Below, one piece after another: positions 35,600 to 46,246 of a stretch of 64,000 bases of DNA. The notes beneath the pieces were generated by a model that did no database searches, was not told the origin of the DNA, and saw only the letters and a program-made list of their open reading frames with translations. The stretch is from Hexactinellida sp. DTS-2022. Taxonomy: Eukaryota > Porifera > Hexactinellida. A program made the position numbers and the translations under genes. The stretch covers positions 4,650,001 to 4,714,000 of the forward strand of contig JAPNXP010000003.1 of the NCBI GenBank assembly GCA_028753945.1, read 5' to 3'. Every line of letters begins with the position of its first letter. Within the stretch, counting starts at the first letter, position 1.

Positions 35600-35725
35600 A
35601 GATCCCCTACGGGGGGACAAAATTAGCTATTTTAAAAATAAATATTTCCCCGATAGATTTTTAACTTTTCGACGACGGGGGGGCTATTGCCCCCCCCTCC
35701 CCTCCCCTAGCGCCATCCCTGGAAC
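35600..35725. mobile_element. Possible hAT MITE with G/C tracts
   Basis: The right end reads GCGCCATCCCTGG, whose inverse begins CAGGGATGGCG. The left end is not defined. C-run and G-run tracts resemble the 46247 and 63252 elements. Confidence 0.4.
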
Positions 35726-36000
35726 TGGCCATCTACATCACAAGATGTGAAACTAACTAAAGAGTGCGTAGTGGTGCTAGATCGGAGTCCCAATTGTGTC
35801 ATGTATTTTCAAGGAGTGAAACCCTCCTCAGTATCTGTATCTCTCATCGAGAGGGAGTGGATTGTTTGGTCAATCATCCACGGTTCTTCTGTATGGACTC
35901 TGCTGAAAATATCATAATTAGCGACCAAACACCATGACATAAAGTTATTTCTCAAATAGCGTTAACAAACGGGGAAAATAAATAAAATAGGAGAATTTAT

Positions 36001-36545
36001 CAAACCATTTGGTATCTAGGTATAAAAATTTTTTAGGGAGCTATATTTGTTGTATCTGTTCATTACAATGTTTCTAATTTGTTAGTTATTTGTTTATAAA
36101 ATATATATAACTTTTCTCTGAAGTTGAGATAAACTGTCAAATGGTAGTTATTCTTTGAACACATATAAGATATTTGAAAAGCCTAAAGGCCTGATAAACG
36201 AGAAGGTTTTATAACAGCGATAATCTTTAACGATATGTTGAATTGGACATTTATTCTATATTTGTAAGTCGTAAAGATATTCGTATAGTATCATGCGAAA
36301 GTTGAAAATACCGAGGGAATGTAAATAAGTAAGTATTATCCGAGTGTACTACATACTAACCGCGTTTACTCTACATAAAAATAAATACTGCTTTATAAAC
36401 TTGGTGAAAATAAATTAGTATGTATAAGCCCAAGTACGTACTACCAAGTGGCGTCGTGCTTGAATACATTCTGGGGGGCACAGAGTGTCGTAGTTAGTGA
36501 CCAGATCAATGTTTTTCGGGACAAGCCTCTAAAAAAAGGGGGGGC
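36001..36545. other. AT-rich spacer
   Basis: No gene. A G-run tract lies just before 36546. Confidence 0.45.
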
Positions 36546-37335
36546 CATGGCCTACTTAATATACGGCTAGATATCTCACCGAGAAGGCCATAAAACGAGA
36601 AGGCCAGTTTCAAATTTTCATTTTAGGATAAACTATGCCTCCTATTGTTGTTATTTGGGTTGTATATGGGGTAATCAACCATTGCGGGTCCATTAGAACC
36701 ACTTTTGAGAATCTCAGATTTGTGGTTAAGCTGTTTAGGCGCAATTTAATGATGACACCACAAATATACAAAAATGTAAAATTCGAGTCTAAAGAACTGC
36801 GAAAAAATGAAAATAATTTGCTAATATACTTAGAATACATTTTCCGAATATATAATGAGAATGAATATATATATAAACCAGCAATTATAAACGTTTTATG
36901 TACAAAAATAGTAAGTTTTAATTCGGATACTACTTGTATTTTAGCATGTGGTTGCTTAATAATTTTTAAATTTTTTTAAATGTCGCCATTTTGTGATTTA
37001 GTAGTCTTTGGGGTATGAAATATATCCCTATATTAGTATTCCTATTATAAAATTATTAGAAAATAGGAAGAAACTGAAATTTATGATATTTGAAATTTTT
37101 TTCATTTTACCATAAATTGTTACCGTCATCATTAAATTGCGCCTAAACAGCTTAACCACAAATCTGAGATTCTCAAAAGTGGTTCTAATGGACTCGCAAT
37201 GGTTGATTACCCCATATACAACCCAAATAACAACAATATGAGGCATAGTTTATCCTAAAATAAAAATTAGAAACTGGCCTTCTCGTTTTATGGCCTTCTC
37301 GGTGACATATCTAGCCGTATATTAAGTAGGCCATG
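36546..37335. mobile_element. P-like long-TIR MITE, copy 1
   Basis: Termini CATGGCCTACTTAATATACG and the inverted CGTATATTAAGTAGGCCATG start arms of about 215 bp. The TIR resembles that of the P element at 38998 (CATAGCCTACTCTATATATG). Short ORFs inside (e.g. MPPIVVIWVVYG) come from the TIR arms and are not genes. No target duplication is evident. Confidence 0.78.
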
Positions 37336-37713
37336 CTCCGATTAATAGGCCCCAGTTAATTGGCTCTACGTTTAATTGTGTCAATTAACCGCGGACCAAA
37401 GTTACCCAATTAAGTGGCGACGACGATTCAAGTTATCTCAGAATAGTTTGGGACATTCACTGAAAAAAAGATCCTAAATCAAACCTATTGCGCATAAATG
37501 TAGTAATAAAGATCAACAGATCAATTATTACCCTTTAGGATCTACTATACTATTTAATTAAATAAATACGTAACAGTATATATTTAAGGGACCAGATTAG
37601 TTGTTTAAATAGAAATGTAGGCACAAGATATTGCTATTACATTATGCAATATTAAATTGCAGTGTACAATGTAATATTGAAGATGTTCATTGGAGTATTC
37701 GAGTGTATACGTG
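37336..37713. other. Spacer with degenerate family A MITE
   Basis: About 37336-37430 reads CTCCGATTAATAGGCCCCAG.. and CAATTAAGTGGCGACGACG, a decayed Tigger family A copy. The rest is the 7TM gene's upstream region. Confidence 0.4.
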
Positions 37714-37721
37714 TATAAATA
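37714..37721 (+). promoter_or_regulatory. TATA box of the 7TM gene
   Basis: TATAAATA starts 64 bp before the ATG at 37778. Confidence 0.55.
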
Positions 37722-37777
37722 TACTATAATCTCTATGCAATTACATCGACAGTTATTAAAACTACAACGACAACAAA

Positions 37778-38920
37778 ATGACTCTATTCTTCTTTTATAA
37801 ATCTCTTGGTAAGTTCTGTGTACTCCTTGTCATACCGTATAGCCTCATGATGCTGTTCATAATCGCATATCTTGTGTTTTGTAAATACAAACTGTGGGTA
37901 GACTCTAAGAGTGTTCCTCTGTCTACCGTATTACATATCGATCTTTCCAAAGTAAAGTTGAATTTGAAAATAGAGTCTGTGATATATAATTTCCTAATAG
38001 TGCTAGCTGTGGTGGAGTTCACAACAAATGTGTTATGGGCAGTTAGTCGATTGAATGGTATAATTTCATCTGAATATAACATTTCGGAATTCAATGCACT
38101 AATTGAAGATGGGCATGAAGATTGGGTTAGGGAATTTCTTAATCTGGTTCCAATTCATTTTAGAGAAAATTCACTTTATTATTTCGATTATATTCTACAG
38201 AGTACTTTGCTTCCAATAATCAGTCTCTTCTTGATTGTACTGCGGAGGATGTTTCTCAATCTTCCATACGTAAACTGGATAATAGGCTATACTGTGATGA
38301 TATTAGCTAGAACTGTATTCTTTCTGGAATTGATGCAACAACATGAATTATACTATCTGCTAGAAATGCTATTATTTCCAATCGGACTCATTGATTTTGT
38401 AGTGTACACAAATTGTTGTAAATCTTTTTATCTTTTATTGAAAGGCAGAAAGGAAGAAGCTCGCTGGCACTTAACTCAAAATGAATACCACAAGCGACAA
38501 ATAATTGTCAAGCAATTTATTTACAGTCAAACATACACGTTCATGATTTATTTTCTTTTATTAATAAATTTCTTGGTAGCCTTGATTCGATCATTGACTG
38601 TGTTAGCACTAAATATTTCAACTTCACACGACAGTATCCCATCTCATCTAATTTCTATATCAATTCAGTACAGAAAATCATTAGAAGTGATTTACATATT
38701 AATTCATTTGATGCAGTTTATAATGGTAATACTGTTAGAAGGTTTACTCGCTCTGTCATACGTAATGGCTTGCATTGGAATAATATGGAAGTTGAGTAGA
38801 AGACGCAAAAAATACAATCACGTGAATGATTGGGTAACAAAGCCACTAATGGAGAGGTACAGAGCTACTTTCGATAAATCCTCAAGGAACAGAGGAAGAG
38901 ACCTACTTTCAATCAGATAA
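37778..38920 (+). CDS. Multi-pass (about 7 TM) membrane protein, family unknown
   Basis: This intronless ORF encodes 380 aa. Hydrophobic segments are visible at roughly residues 12-35, 68-91, 135-156, 165-186, 190-215, 250-277 and 302-338, giving about seven membrane helices. A soluble segment (92-134) with NISEFN and EDGHEDW lies between helices 2 and 3. Lys/Arg-rich loops follow helices 5 and 7 (KGRKEEARWH, KLSRRRKKYN), and the tail is basic (residues 339-380). There is no DRY or NPxxY motif, so it is not an ordinary rhodopsin-class GPCR. It could be an orphan receptor or another polytopic protein. The stop is only 77 bp from a P-element insertion, so its original 3' UTR may be interrupted. 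Composition is AT-rich, unlike the kinase genes. Confidence 0.75.
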   Translation: MTLFFFYKSLGKFCVLLVIPYSLMMLFIIAYLVFCKYKLWVDSKSVPLSTVLHIDLSKVKLNLKIESVIYNFLIVLAVVEFTTNVLWAVSRLNGIISSEYNISEFNALIEDGHEDWVREFLNLVPIHFRENSLYYFDYILQSTLLPIISLFLIVLRRMFLNLPYVNWIIGYTVMILARTVFFLELMQQHELYYLLEMLLFPIGLIDFVVYTNCCKSFYLLLKGRKEEARWHLTQNEYHKRQIIVKQFIYSQTYTFMIYFLLLINFLVALIRSLTVLALNISTSHDSIPSHLISISIQYRKSLEVIYILIHLMQFIMVILLEGLLALSYVMACIGIIWKLSRRRKKYNHVNDWVTKPLMERYRATFDKSSRNRGRDLLSIR

Positions 38921-39248
38921 TTAACTTAACATGATTCATCAATATATCTAAACAGAATCATACAAACAATTTGTGCATTTAATATAATACTATTGTACAT
39001 AGCCTACTCTATATATGGCCTGACAGTAACCTAGAAAATGTGGACCAAGGATGAAGGAGAAGATGGTAATATTTATCCAACCACAATATTTAATATCTAG
39101 AATAATAATAATAATCAACCACATTAATTAGAAATATACTTGAAATATATACAATTATTGATCAGATTTTATTCAAAACTCTTCTATTGACGTAAAATCT
39201 CATGCTTTCAATTTCGCTTAGGTATTTTATTCATATTAGCTTCTATTC

Positions 39249-40990
39249 ATGCCTAACTCGTGTTCTGTCCCCGGTTGCAAGAGCAATTACAACCCACATG
39301 AGACATGACCATGTTCCTGTGTTCAAGATGCCTCAAAATCCACCAATCCTGAATCATGGTTGGACATGCGCTCTTCGTCGCGAGGATATCGGTAACCTGA
39401 AGGTGGTCTATGTATGTATGTATCAACCATTTTCAGAAAGAAGACATAGACTACACTTTCCAAGTCCCAAGAGGAGATGGTACTTTTACTGAAGTACGGC
39501 GAAGCCAAAGCTGAAGGAAGGCGCTGTACCAAGTTTACTGTCTGACTGCCCAGCATATTACTCATCCAAACCTAACAAACGGAATCGCTTCTCATACGAT
39601 GCAAAAGAGGATTAATTGATGAACCAAACACTACAACTCAGCTTGAGATCCGAGAGTCAAGAGAAAGAGAAGTTTGTGGTAACTCTCCACAGGACTTGAA
39701 AGATAAGTTAACCTTGATTTGTTTACTTAATAGTTGGTTGGTGTGGTTCCTTAAGTTCGGTTGTGCATCCTTTGAAGATGTATGTCAATTATATAATTCA
39801 GAAAGAACAAGTTTATCCAAGTTAGCTCCTCATTTGACTATGGAGTCATGTTTTCCGTCTAGCAATGAGCGTCAAAATGTCAAACTGGTTTTAAAAGTCG
39901 TTAACGAATTAACAATATCTGTGCTAACTATCCAGAACGAATTGCGTTATCCAGAATATAGAAATAATACTCCTGAGCTTGTTGATACCCTTCTTACTGT
40001 TTGGAAATTATTCAACGTTAACACACCATTTAAAGGAAGAGAATACTTATCCACCGATCATCGGCGTTTGTATTAAAAACCTCGCTACTTTCTACCGATG
40101 ATGTTTTTTATAAACATAAAAAAAACAATCGGTAGAAAAAGCGAGGTTTTTTAATACAAACGCTGATGATCGGTGGATAAGTATTCTCTTAAAGGAATAC
40201 GTTTGAACGATAATTTCTCTAGACCTTTGACTTTTAATGACGAGCGATTTCGATTTTTGACTCGTGTAGTTTTGGTTAGATGCTTGGCAAACTTTACCAG
40301 AAAAAATTGGCAAACTTAGTAAACAAACATACACCAGTTTTAGACATGCTTGTATTGTCCTATCTTCAAATCCTTGAACCGAGCGTCGACTTAAACTTTC
40401 TAGCATATTAAACATATATACTGACCAACAAGACACTCCTTTCAATCTATTCAGTCATTTGTCAAGTCATTTTCTTGTCCGTATAGCGTATTCCACTACT
40501 GATGGTGAGTTCAATTTGGAGCCATTTCTTGATGAGATTAATGATCTATCAACAATTGATTGTGGTTCACAGTTGCTTCAATCATTAGCCTTTATTGCAG
40601 GCTATTCTGTCCATCAGTACCTGAAACAAACAAAACCGTGTCATGTCTGCTACATATGCTAACAGTTGATAAATAATTTCTCCTTGATTTAGACCTGGAC
40701 TCTCAGTATAAACTTCTGCAGCTAAAGGACCGTGGCGGACTTAAATATCCATCTGAGCCAGTTTTAAATTCCTTATTTGTTATATGGAAGACCTTTAGTG
40801 CCATCGAAAACAATAAAGAGCTGTTGGCGAAGCTTGTAAGTGGACCTTCTAGAAAAATACTAGTTGAACTCACGTTGATGTATTTGTAAGATAGCGATAA
40901 TCGTGATCCAAGTACAGTATTTGGAAGTCTACTTGTATTAGCTGAGGTGTGTTTTAGTGGGAAACATCTTATCGAAGCTCGTCTTTACTG
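39249..40990 (+). pseudogene. THAP-domain P-element transposase pseudogene
   Basis: The ATG at 39249 starts MPNSCSVPGCKSNYNPHET, the first Cys pair of a C2CH THAP zinc finger, then meets a stop at 39306. The THAP continues in another frame (HVPVFKMP, then W-T-C-ALRRED). Downstream, 39696-40035 reads P-transposase text (NVKLVLKVVNELTISVLTIQ, VWKLFNVNTPFKG), which resumes after the palindromic insertion as GIRLNDNFSRPLTFNDERF. The C-terminal IAGYSVHQYLKQTKPCHVC is near 40600. Multiple stops and frameshifts make it inactive. Confidence 0.8.
40038..40188. mobile_element. 151-bp near-perfect palindromic element, 8-bp TSD
   Basis: Arms of about 65 bp pair almost completely (GAATACTTATCCACCGATCA.. 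with its inverse ..GGTGGATAAGTATTC) around an AT loop near 40109-40116. The direct repeat TTAAAGGA flanks it (40030-40037, 40189-40196). Removing it restores the P transposase reading from TPFKG into the downstream frame. No second copy was seen in this window. Confidence 0.82.
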
Positions 40991-41473
40991 TAGCGAATTG
41001 CTTTCTTGCAAACAAAGTTAAGAATTATAACTCGCTGGTTCTTTCAAAAAGTATAGAAGCGTAAATTTAAGAAATTCTCTTAATTATGTGTCTACTTATT
41101 TGTATTTACCATGATTTGTACTACTCTGTTTATTCTTATTTCTATTATGTAGTTAAGTGTGTCGTGTGTCACTGCTAGAGCCAGAGAGAGGAAAGAAAGC
41201 CAATAATTGTGTATTATTCACTGTATATTAATATTATAAATTGTACTGTTTGTGTTTATTATTACTATTAAATTATGAAAATCCAATCACCCTTCTCATT
41301 ACAGCTAATACTAGTCACGGGCTAGCAGGGCTGAGTTTGTTTACGACCTAGAGACGTATAAAGAACTTAGTAGTTCAATATAGAAAACATTAAAACATTC
41401 AAATTTCCCATCTTCTTGTGCATCCCTGGTACATCTACTGTCAGGCCATATATAGAGTAGGCTATGTATTGTA

Positions 41474-42109
41474 TTATGTTTAAATTAACTATATTCAATA
41501 ACTAAGTATTATTTGTATTTTGGGTTAATAAATTATTAAAATAATTTACTCAGCTGTTACACAAATTGCTAGATTTTAAAAGAAATGTTAAGTCATTAAA
41601 TTAGTCAAGTTGAAACTACTGCTTACACTAATACAAGTGGATATTAATGGGTGTGGCATTGTATGGTAGCTAAGGGTCAGCAAGGTAAATATAATGTGAA
41701 ATCATATTTATCTTCATTGTAATCAATTGATAAAAAATATATATAATGATTACCATTTACACGTGTACAACATTTATCATGGTTTGACTTGGGGATTTTA
41801 TTAAGATACTTGATAATATGGACATGAGTTACGTAACTTCGATTACAGACACAATTTAGTTCCACAGGTTGTACCTTACGATAAGACACAATATTATTAG
41901 CATTACAGCAGTAATAATCATATCATAGCGTCTATTCAAATATGGTAATTGCATCATCTATGCTAAAATTTATTTACTAAGTAAACTAATAGCAAATATG
42001 ATGGTTTACTGTGACGTCATTATATCACAAATTGTCAAATTCAAGCCATAGGTAATGGCAATTGAATAGTGTTGGTCGATATATACGTATATAGGCCAAT
42101 ATTATATTA
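41474..42109. other. AT-rich spacer
   Basis: Nothing recognised. Confidence 0.5.
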
Positions 42110-42317
42110 CAGTCGACTCCGCTTTATAGAATTACCTCGGGACCAGGTTATTTTGACCGATTAAGCGGAGAAATCTATTAACCGAATATATTTTAATTAA
42201 TTAATTAAGCCAAACTGTACTTCCGTCCTATAAATCCTGTAAAATTTTGACCCGATTAATTAATTAATTAAGCAGTGAAATCTATTAAGCGGTGACTCTA
42301 TTAAGCGGAGTCGACTG
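42110..42317. mobile_element. Tigger-type MITE, family A (208 bp)
   Basis: Ends CAGTCGACTCCGCTTTATAG and inverted CTATTAAGCGGAGTCGACTG are flanked by TA. (TTAA)n tracts expand inside. Confidence 0.85.
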
Positions 42318-42636
42318 TATATCGCTAGCGTGCGCATAAATACCTATTCCGCCATTATTGCCGTTTTGGACACTGTCTAAGAATCAATAATACCTAGTTA
42401 AATGACCTAGCCTAGTTTCCTAATTTTTGTTACAGCTCTTAAATTAATTATAACCTGTCACTTCAGAAACTGTTTTGCTAATATTCCTCAAAAATTGTAA
42501 AATTATTTATTATATTACAACGGTGGAATGTTTTAATTTCTACGATAAATGATTTCCTCTCGATTTTATTATAAAATGTATAACATCAAATTGGTTAACA
42601 TTCAGACAGTCTAGAGTCAAGAGAGTACCTTATTAA

Positions 42637-42983
42637 GGCCACTGTTTGTTGGAATCTTGTTTCAGCTCCACCTCCCGCGTCAGATTTCTGTCCCGCACGA
42701 ATATTGTCATTATTTTAATTATTACACCTACATTTCAAGTAAGACACACTCTAAAATAGCCATAATTAGCTAGTAACAAAATCAGAACCTATAACAAGCA
42801 TAGCATTATTACCCAACGATTGCATATTTTATCAATAAGCACTCACAAATTAGAATTTTTGCTCATATAATTATTAACTATGTCGTCATCAAATAATGAG
42901 ATAATGATAATGAGATGTCGCCCGCCCACATCCTCTGATAGACTTCGTGTGGAGCTGAAACAATATTGTCATTAACAGTGACC
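42637..42983 (+). mobile_element. PIF/Harbinger-like MITE, copy 2
   Basis: It starts GGCCACTGTTTGTTGGAATC and ends GGAGCTGAAACAATATTG..AACAGTGACC, giving a TIR of about 35 bp with some mismatches. It is the best preserved copy for the inner boxes (CCGCGTCAGAT, GCACGAATATTGTCATTA, ATAATGAGATAATGATAATG). Confidence 0.72.
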
Positions 42984-43004
42984 TAATTTAAATTAATGCA
43001 GATT

Positions 43005-43215
43005 TGAGTAAACTCCACTCTTTAGTGAAATTCCACTAGATTCCAAAATTATCTCGATTCCACTAAAATTTATCAATTCATGTAACTATATTGCACTGGA
43101 TTCCACTGAATTCCACATTCTGTCGATTCCACTAAATTTAGCATTTCCACTAGATTCCATCATTCAGTGATTCCTGAATCCACTAGATTGCACTAAATCC
43201 ACTATTCAGTCAGCC
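43005..43215. repeat. Degenerate ATTCCACTAGA minisatellite-like tract
   Basis: At least a dozen variants of (G)ATTCCACTARATT are packed in about 210 bp, with uneven spacing and no constant unit. Confidence 0.65.
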
Positions 43216-44489
43216 CCCTAAATTGTCATAGCAGTCCAATGGATCAGTACAATCCCTAAACTCCCTTAAGTGCTTATAGAAGAAGTATTTTCTTCATCTT
43301 CAGCCAGAAATAGTGGAATCATTCGTACCATCTGTATGTTTATATAATGTAATTACGTACAGGGTTTTCAACATCATTATATATAAACTACTACGTGCCA
43401 GTAGTATCCTGTCAAGTGTCAACACATCATCTATTCATTCTGGCATTTTGGAATTATGATAAGTTATGTTAACATACATGGTGCAAAACGTAGTATACAT
43501 CAAGTAAGAACATACGATGCAACTGTTTTGCATCCAACACCATTTGACAACGATTTTGCGCAACATTTCAGTGTATATTATGCAACTTTGTTGCATCATT
43601 TACGGTTATTCTAGCAAAATTAATTCATAAATAATAATTGACGAGCCCTTCGGTCTAGGGCGATTCGCGATGGATAACTCAACCACTACGCGGTCTCGCT
43701 TTTTCAATTCTAATCACTTTGTGATAGTTATTTATATTTACTCGGTTTCAAAAAATTTCGATTCATTAGTTGGAATTCCCATTATTAGTTACACTTCACC
43801 TTTTGAGGTTATTTTTCTAACTTCTCATCGAAAATGAAGTAATATAAAATATACATTTCTAAAGCAGTAAGCACAGAATTGGTTGGACTCATCAACACTA
43901 AATCTGTATATGATAGTATCATCTTCTGATCTCACAGCTCAGAATTAAGGAATTTAATATCCCAAGCAAAACTCGATCTGACATTTCCGATTGTTTTAAC
44001 TTTTAATGGACCTAATAATAATTGGCAATCAGTGCTGCCGTATTCACTAAGAAGTTAAGTACGTACGTACTACGTAGTTAAATAACAATCAGTTGCGAAT
44101 AAGTGTGTAACGAGAGAAAGCGTATTGTATTTAGTAATTAATAAGATAGAAAAGTCCCTAACTAAGCTTCTAGGATTATATGAAATTTGATATACGTGTT
44201 AAGTACTGTTAGTAATCAATAATTTATATAAGTTTATTGATTGCTTACAGACTAATCCCTAGTCACCACGTGGATACAGCAAAAATGCTGAGTATAAATA
44301 AAGCAAAATTGTCTAATAGGTATTTGATCCAACATTTTCTGTGAGAGTCTGCTTTTCTTGACGTAAATTGATAAACGTTATTTCCCAAAATAGGAATATT
44401 ACTACAAATTCTAATAATATTTCGGTAAATTCCAGTAGAATCAAAACAATAATTATCATACAATACAGTAAGCGCACTGTGTACTCAAC
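43216..44489. other. AT-rich region upstream of kinase 3
   Basis: It includes a TTGCAT-rich repeat at 43470-43615 and a GC-richer box at 43645-43706 (CGAGCCCTTCGGTCTAGGGC). No gene recognised. Confidence 0.4.
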
Positions 44490-44497
44490 TATAAATA
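44490..44497 (+). promoter_or_regulatory. TATA box of kinase 3
   Basis: TATAAATA begins 63 bp before the ATG at 44553. Confidence 0.58.
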
Positions 44498-44552
44498 CGA
44501 CAGTTTCGACGACTTATTCAATATAATCTTATAACTTGTAGCACTTACACAA

Positions 44553-45431
44553 ATGGCAGATTTCTACCACAAACAAGATATTGAGTTCAAAACGAGACAT
44601 TTCAAACAGGAGTACGAGCTTCTTGAGACTGTACTCGGCGAGGGCGTCAATGGCTTCATCTACACTTGTAAGTCGGTAAAAGAGGACAAGTTATACGCCG
44701 TAAAATGTCTCGAGGACGACGAGATGAGTGTAGCAGAAATACACTTCCTACAGAAATGCAAGCACAAAGATCACTTGGTCTCTCTTGTAGACGTGTTCTA
44801 CAACAAAGGATTCCTGAGCGAACAGAGCCCGGGGGATTACTACTTCTATTTGGTAATGGAGCTGATGGAAGGGAATCTATTCGAGAAGGTGGCTCAAGGC
44901 GTCACAGAGTCAAACGCAGCCTACTTAGCGAGGGAAATAGTGCTAGGCCTAATGGAGCTGCACGAACAGGGTATCATACACCGCGATATCAAGCTGGAGA
45001 ATATACTCTACAAAAACACAATCTTAGAAGGTCAACACTACCTAAAGGTAGTGATAACAGACCTCGGCGCTTCAGTTGAAGAACGCAACAAGCCAACTGA
45101 CCCCATGTACACACCGCTGTACGGAGCTCCAGAGATCATTGCTATCGACCCATACCACAACCCAGAAATATTGGAGACCACGCCCTACGACCATAGAGTG
45201 GATATTTGGTCGTTCGGTGTGCTGGCCTACATGATGCTTAGCAAGCTGCAGGTGCCTTTTAATTTCGAAACGGAGACTCTGAGTGGGCAGGTGGAGTTCC
45301 CTGATGCGATTTGGGGTCTCGTCTCAGACGAAGCCAAAGACCTGATATGTCACATTCTACAGCCCGACCCCGCAAAGAGACCCACCCTGGACGAGATCCT
45401 GCTGCACCCCTGGTTCAAGTTCATTCAGTAA
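44553..45431 (+). CDS. Compact MAPKAPK-like Ser/Thr protein kinase (kinase 3)
   Basis: This intronless 292-aa ORF is essentially only a kinase domain. Landmarks are LGEGVNGFIY (28-37; the third Gly of the loop is present as Gly34), Lys51, Glu62, HRDIKLEN (143-150; Leu replaces the usual Pro), DLG instead of DFG (170-172), and TPLYGAPE (187-194). The Thr187-Pro188 site groups it with kinases 1 and 2 and with MAPK-activated kinases. A shortened C-lobe (no equivalent of the TPSMYECIRNGDF segment) makes it smaller than a typical MK2 domain. Retention of the catalytic Lys, Glu and both Asp residues argues for activity. DLG occurs in some active kinases, so it is not proof of loss. The AATAAA pair at 45606-45615 is a likely poly(A) signal. 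Confidence 0.88.
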   Translation: MADFYHKQDIEFKTRHFKQEYELLETVLGEGVNGFIYTCKSVKEDKLYAVKCLEDDEMSVAEIHFLQKCKHKDHLVSLVDVFYNKGFLSEQSPGDYYFYLVMELMEGNLFEKVAQGVTESNAAYLAREIVLGLMELHEQGIIHRDIKLENILYKNTILEGQHYLKVVITDLGASVEERNKPTDPMYTPLYGAPEIIAIDPYHNPEILETTPYDHRVDIWSFGVLAYMMLSKLQVPFNFETETLSGQVEFPDAIWGLVSDEAKDLICHILQPDPAKRPTLDEILLHPWFKFIQ

Positions 45432-45605
45432 TTAGAACTTATTAATTTCTCTGCATGAGTCCCCAACAACCTTTTCCCTTTCTGGTAGCTGTTTTTATAA
45501 TCACTTGTATATACGAATTTTATATAGGTAAATATATTTGTAAATTTATCATTTTGCTTCATGCTTGAAACTAGTCAATTGTTATTTCTCTTTGATACAT
45601 TATCT

Positions 45606-45615
45606 AATAAATAAA
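45606..45615 (+). terminator. Overlapping poly(A) signals for kinase 3
   Basis: Two overlapping AATAAA words lie 175 bp after the stop. Confidence 0.4.
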
Positions 45616-45694
45616 TACGAACTTCTTATTTCTCATCTCACACTTCAGTATAGGGATAAAATTTTATAAGTTGTAATAATTATACATACTACAT

Positions 45695-45791
45695 TAAACA
45701 TTCGGCTATTCGAACACTCAAGGGAGAAATAAATTCGGGCGAATTAACGAATGTTCGAATTTTAACGAGTATTTGAATTAAGGGATGTTTA
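45695..45791. mobile_element. 97-bp Tigger-like MITE
   Basis: TAAACATTCGGCTATTCGAA and the inverted TTGAATTAAGGGATGTTTA bracket it. Internal GAATTAACGAATGTTCG. Confidence 0.5.
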
Positions 45792-46087
45792 CTATTTGTG
45801 CAATTGCAAAGAATTCAAAAACGTGACATCGATAAATCAGTTAACCATGAACAATGAGAAGACAAAATATAAATTCCAAATTTTGAATAAATAATATTAT
45901 TCATTCTTCCTATATCTTGTAAATATAAATAAATTCAGACTATATGAATAGGAGGAATTAAAATGCAGTTGCAATTCATGTTAAATTAAATGACGTGATT
46001 CATATTATTATAATTTATATGGGAAGTATTTCATTCCAAGGACACAACAATATATTAATTATTTGAAATTCGAATAAATAGAAGATA

Positions 46088-46188
46088 CAGTCGACTCCGC
46101 TTAATAGAGCCACCGGTTAATAGATTTCTCCGCTTAATCGGGTAAAACTACCCTAGGACCAAAGTGACCCTATTAAGCGGAGTCGATA
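46088..46188. mobile_element. Tigger-type MITE, family A, short
   Basis: Left CAGTCGACTCCGCTTAATAG; the right end CTATTAAGCGGAGTCGA has lost its last bases (GATATA). It keeps ATTTCTCCGCTTAATCGGG. Confidence 0.78.
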
Positions 46189-46246
46189 TAATACTCTTTT
46201 AGCATCGCAAAGAAAACGAAGCGAAACATTATCTAGTGATCTTTGG

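Larger units (their letters stand above)
34740..36000 (+). pseudogene. NHL-repeat protein pseudogene (TRIM/NHL-like)
   Basis: An open stretch at 35200-35490 reads an NHL-type blade: LGLSIDETNKLIYIADCVNS, then VTSFG and a short Gly-containing turn. A second blade is seen at about 35518-35590 (LTIDTNGYVF). Degenerate reading with HPRFFCMDS and IIISDQT-like text lies near 35880-35930. Frames are broken by stops, by a family B MITE at 34889-35028 and by a G/C-tract element at about 35600-35722. NHL propellers usually mediate protein or RNA binding in TRIM proteins. No RING or B-box was confirmed. Confidence 0.6.
38998..41466 (+). mobile_element. Decayed P-type (THAP) transposon
   Basis: TIRs CATAGCCTACTCTATATATG.. 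and inverted ..CATATATAGAGTAGGCTATG match over 31 bp. A 7-bp direct repeat TATTGTA flanks it (38991-38997, 41467-41473). A broken THAP/P transposase lies inside, with a 151-bp palindromic element inserted in it. Confidence 0.85.

Noticed and set aside
36610..37246. Short ORFs MPPIVVIWVVYG.. repeated here and at 62084
   Set aside because: They fall in both TIR arms of the P-like MITE and carry no known domain. Repetition follows the TIR, not selection on a protein.
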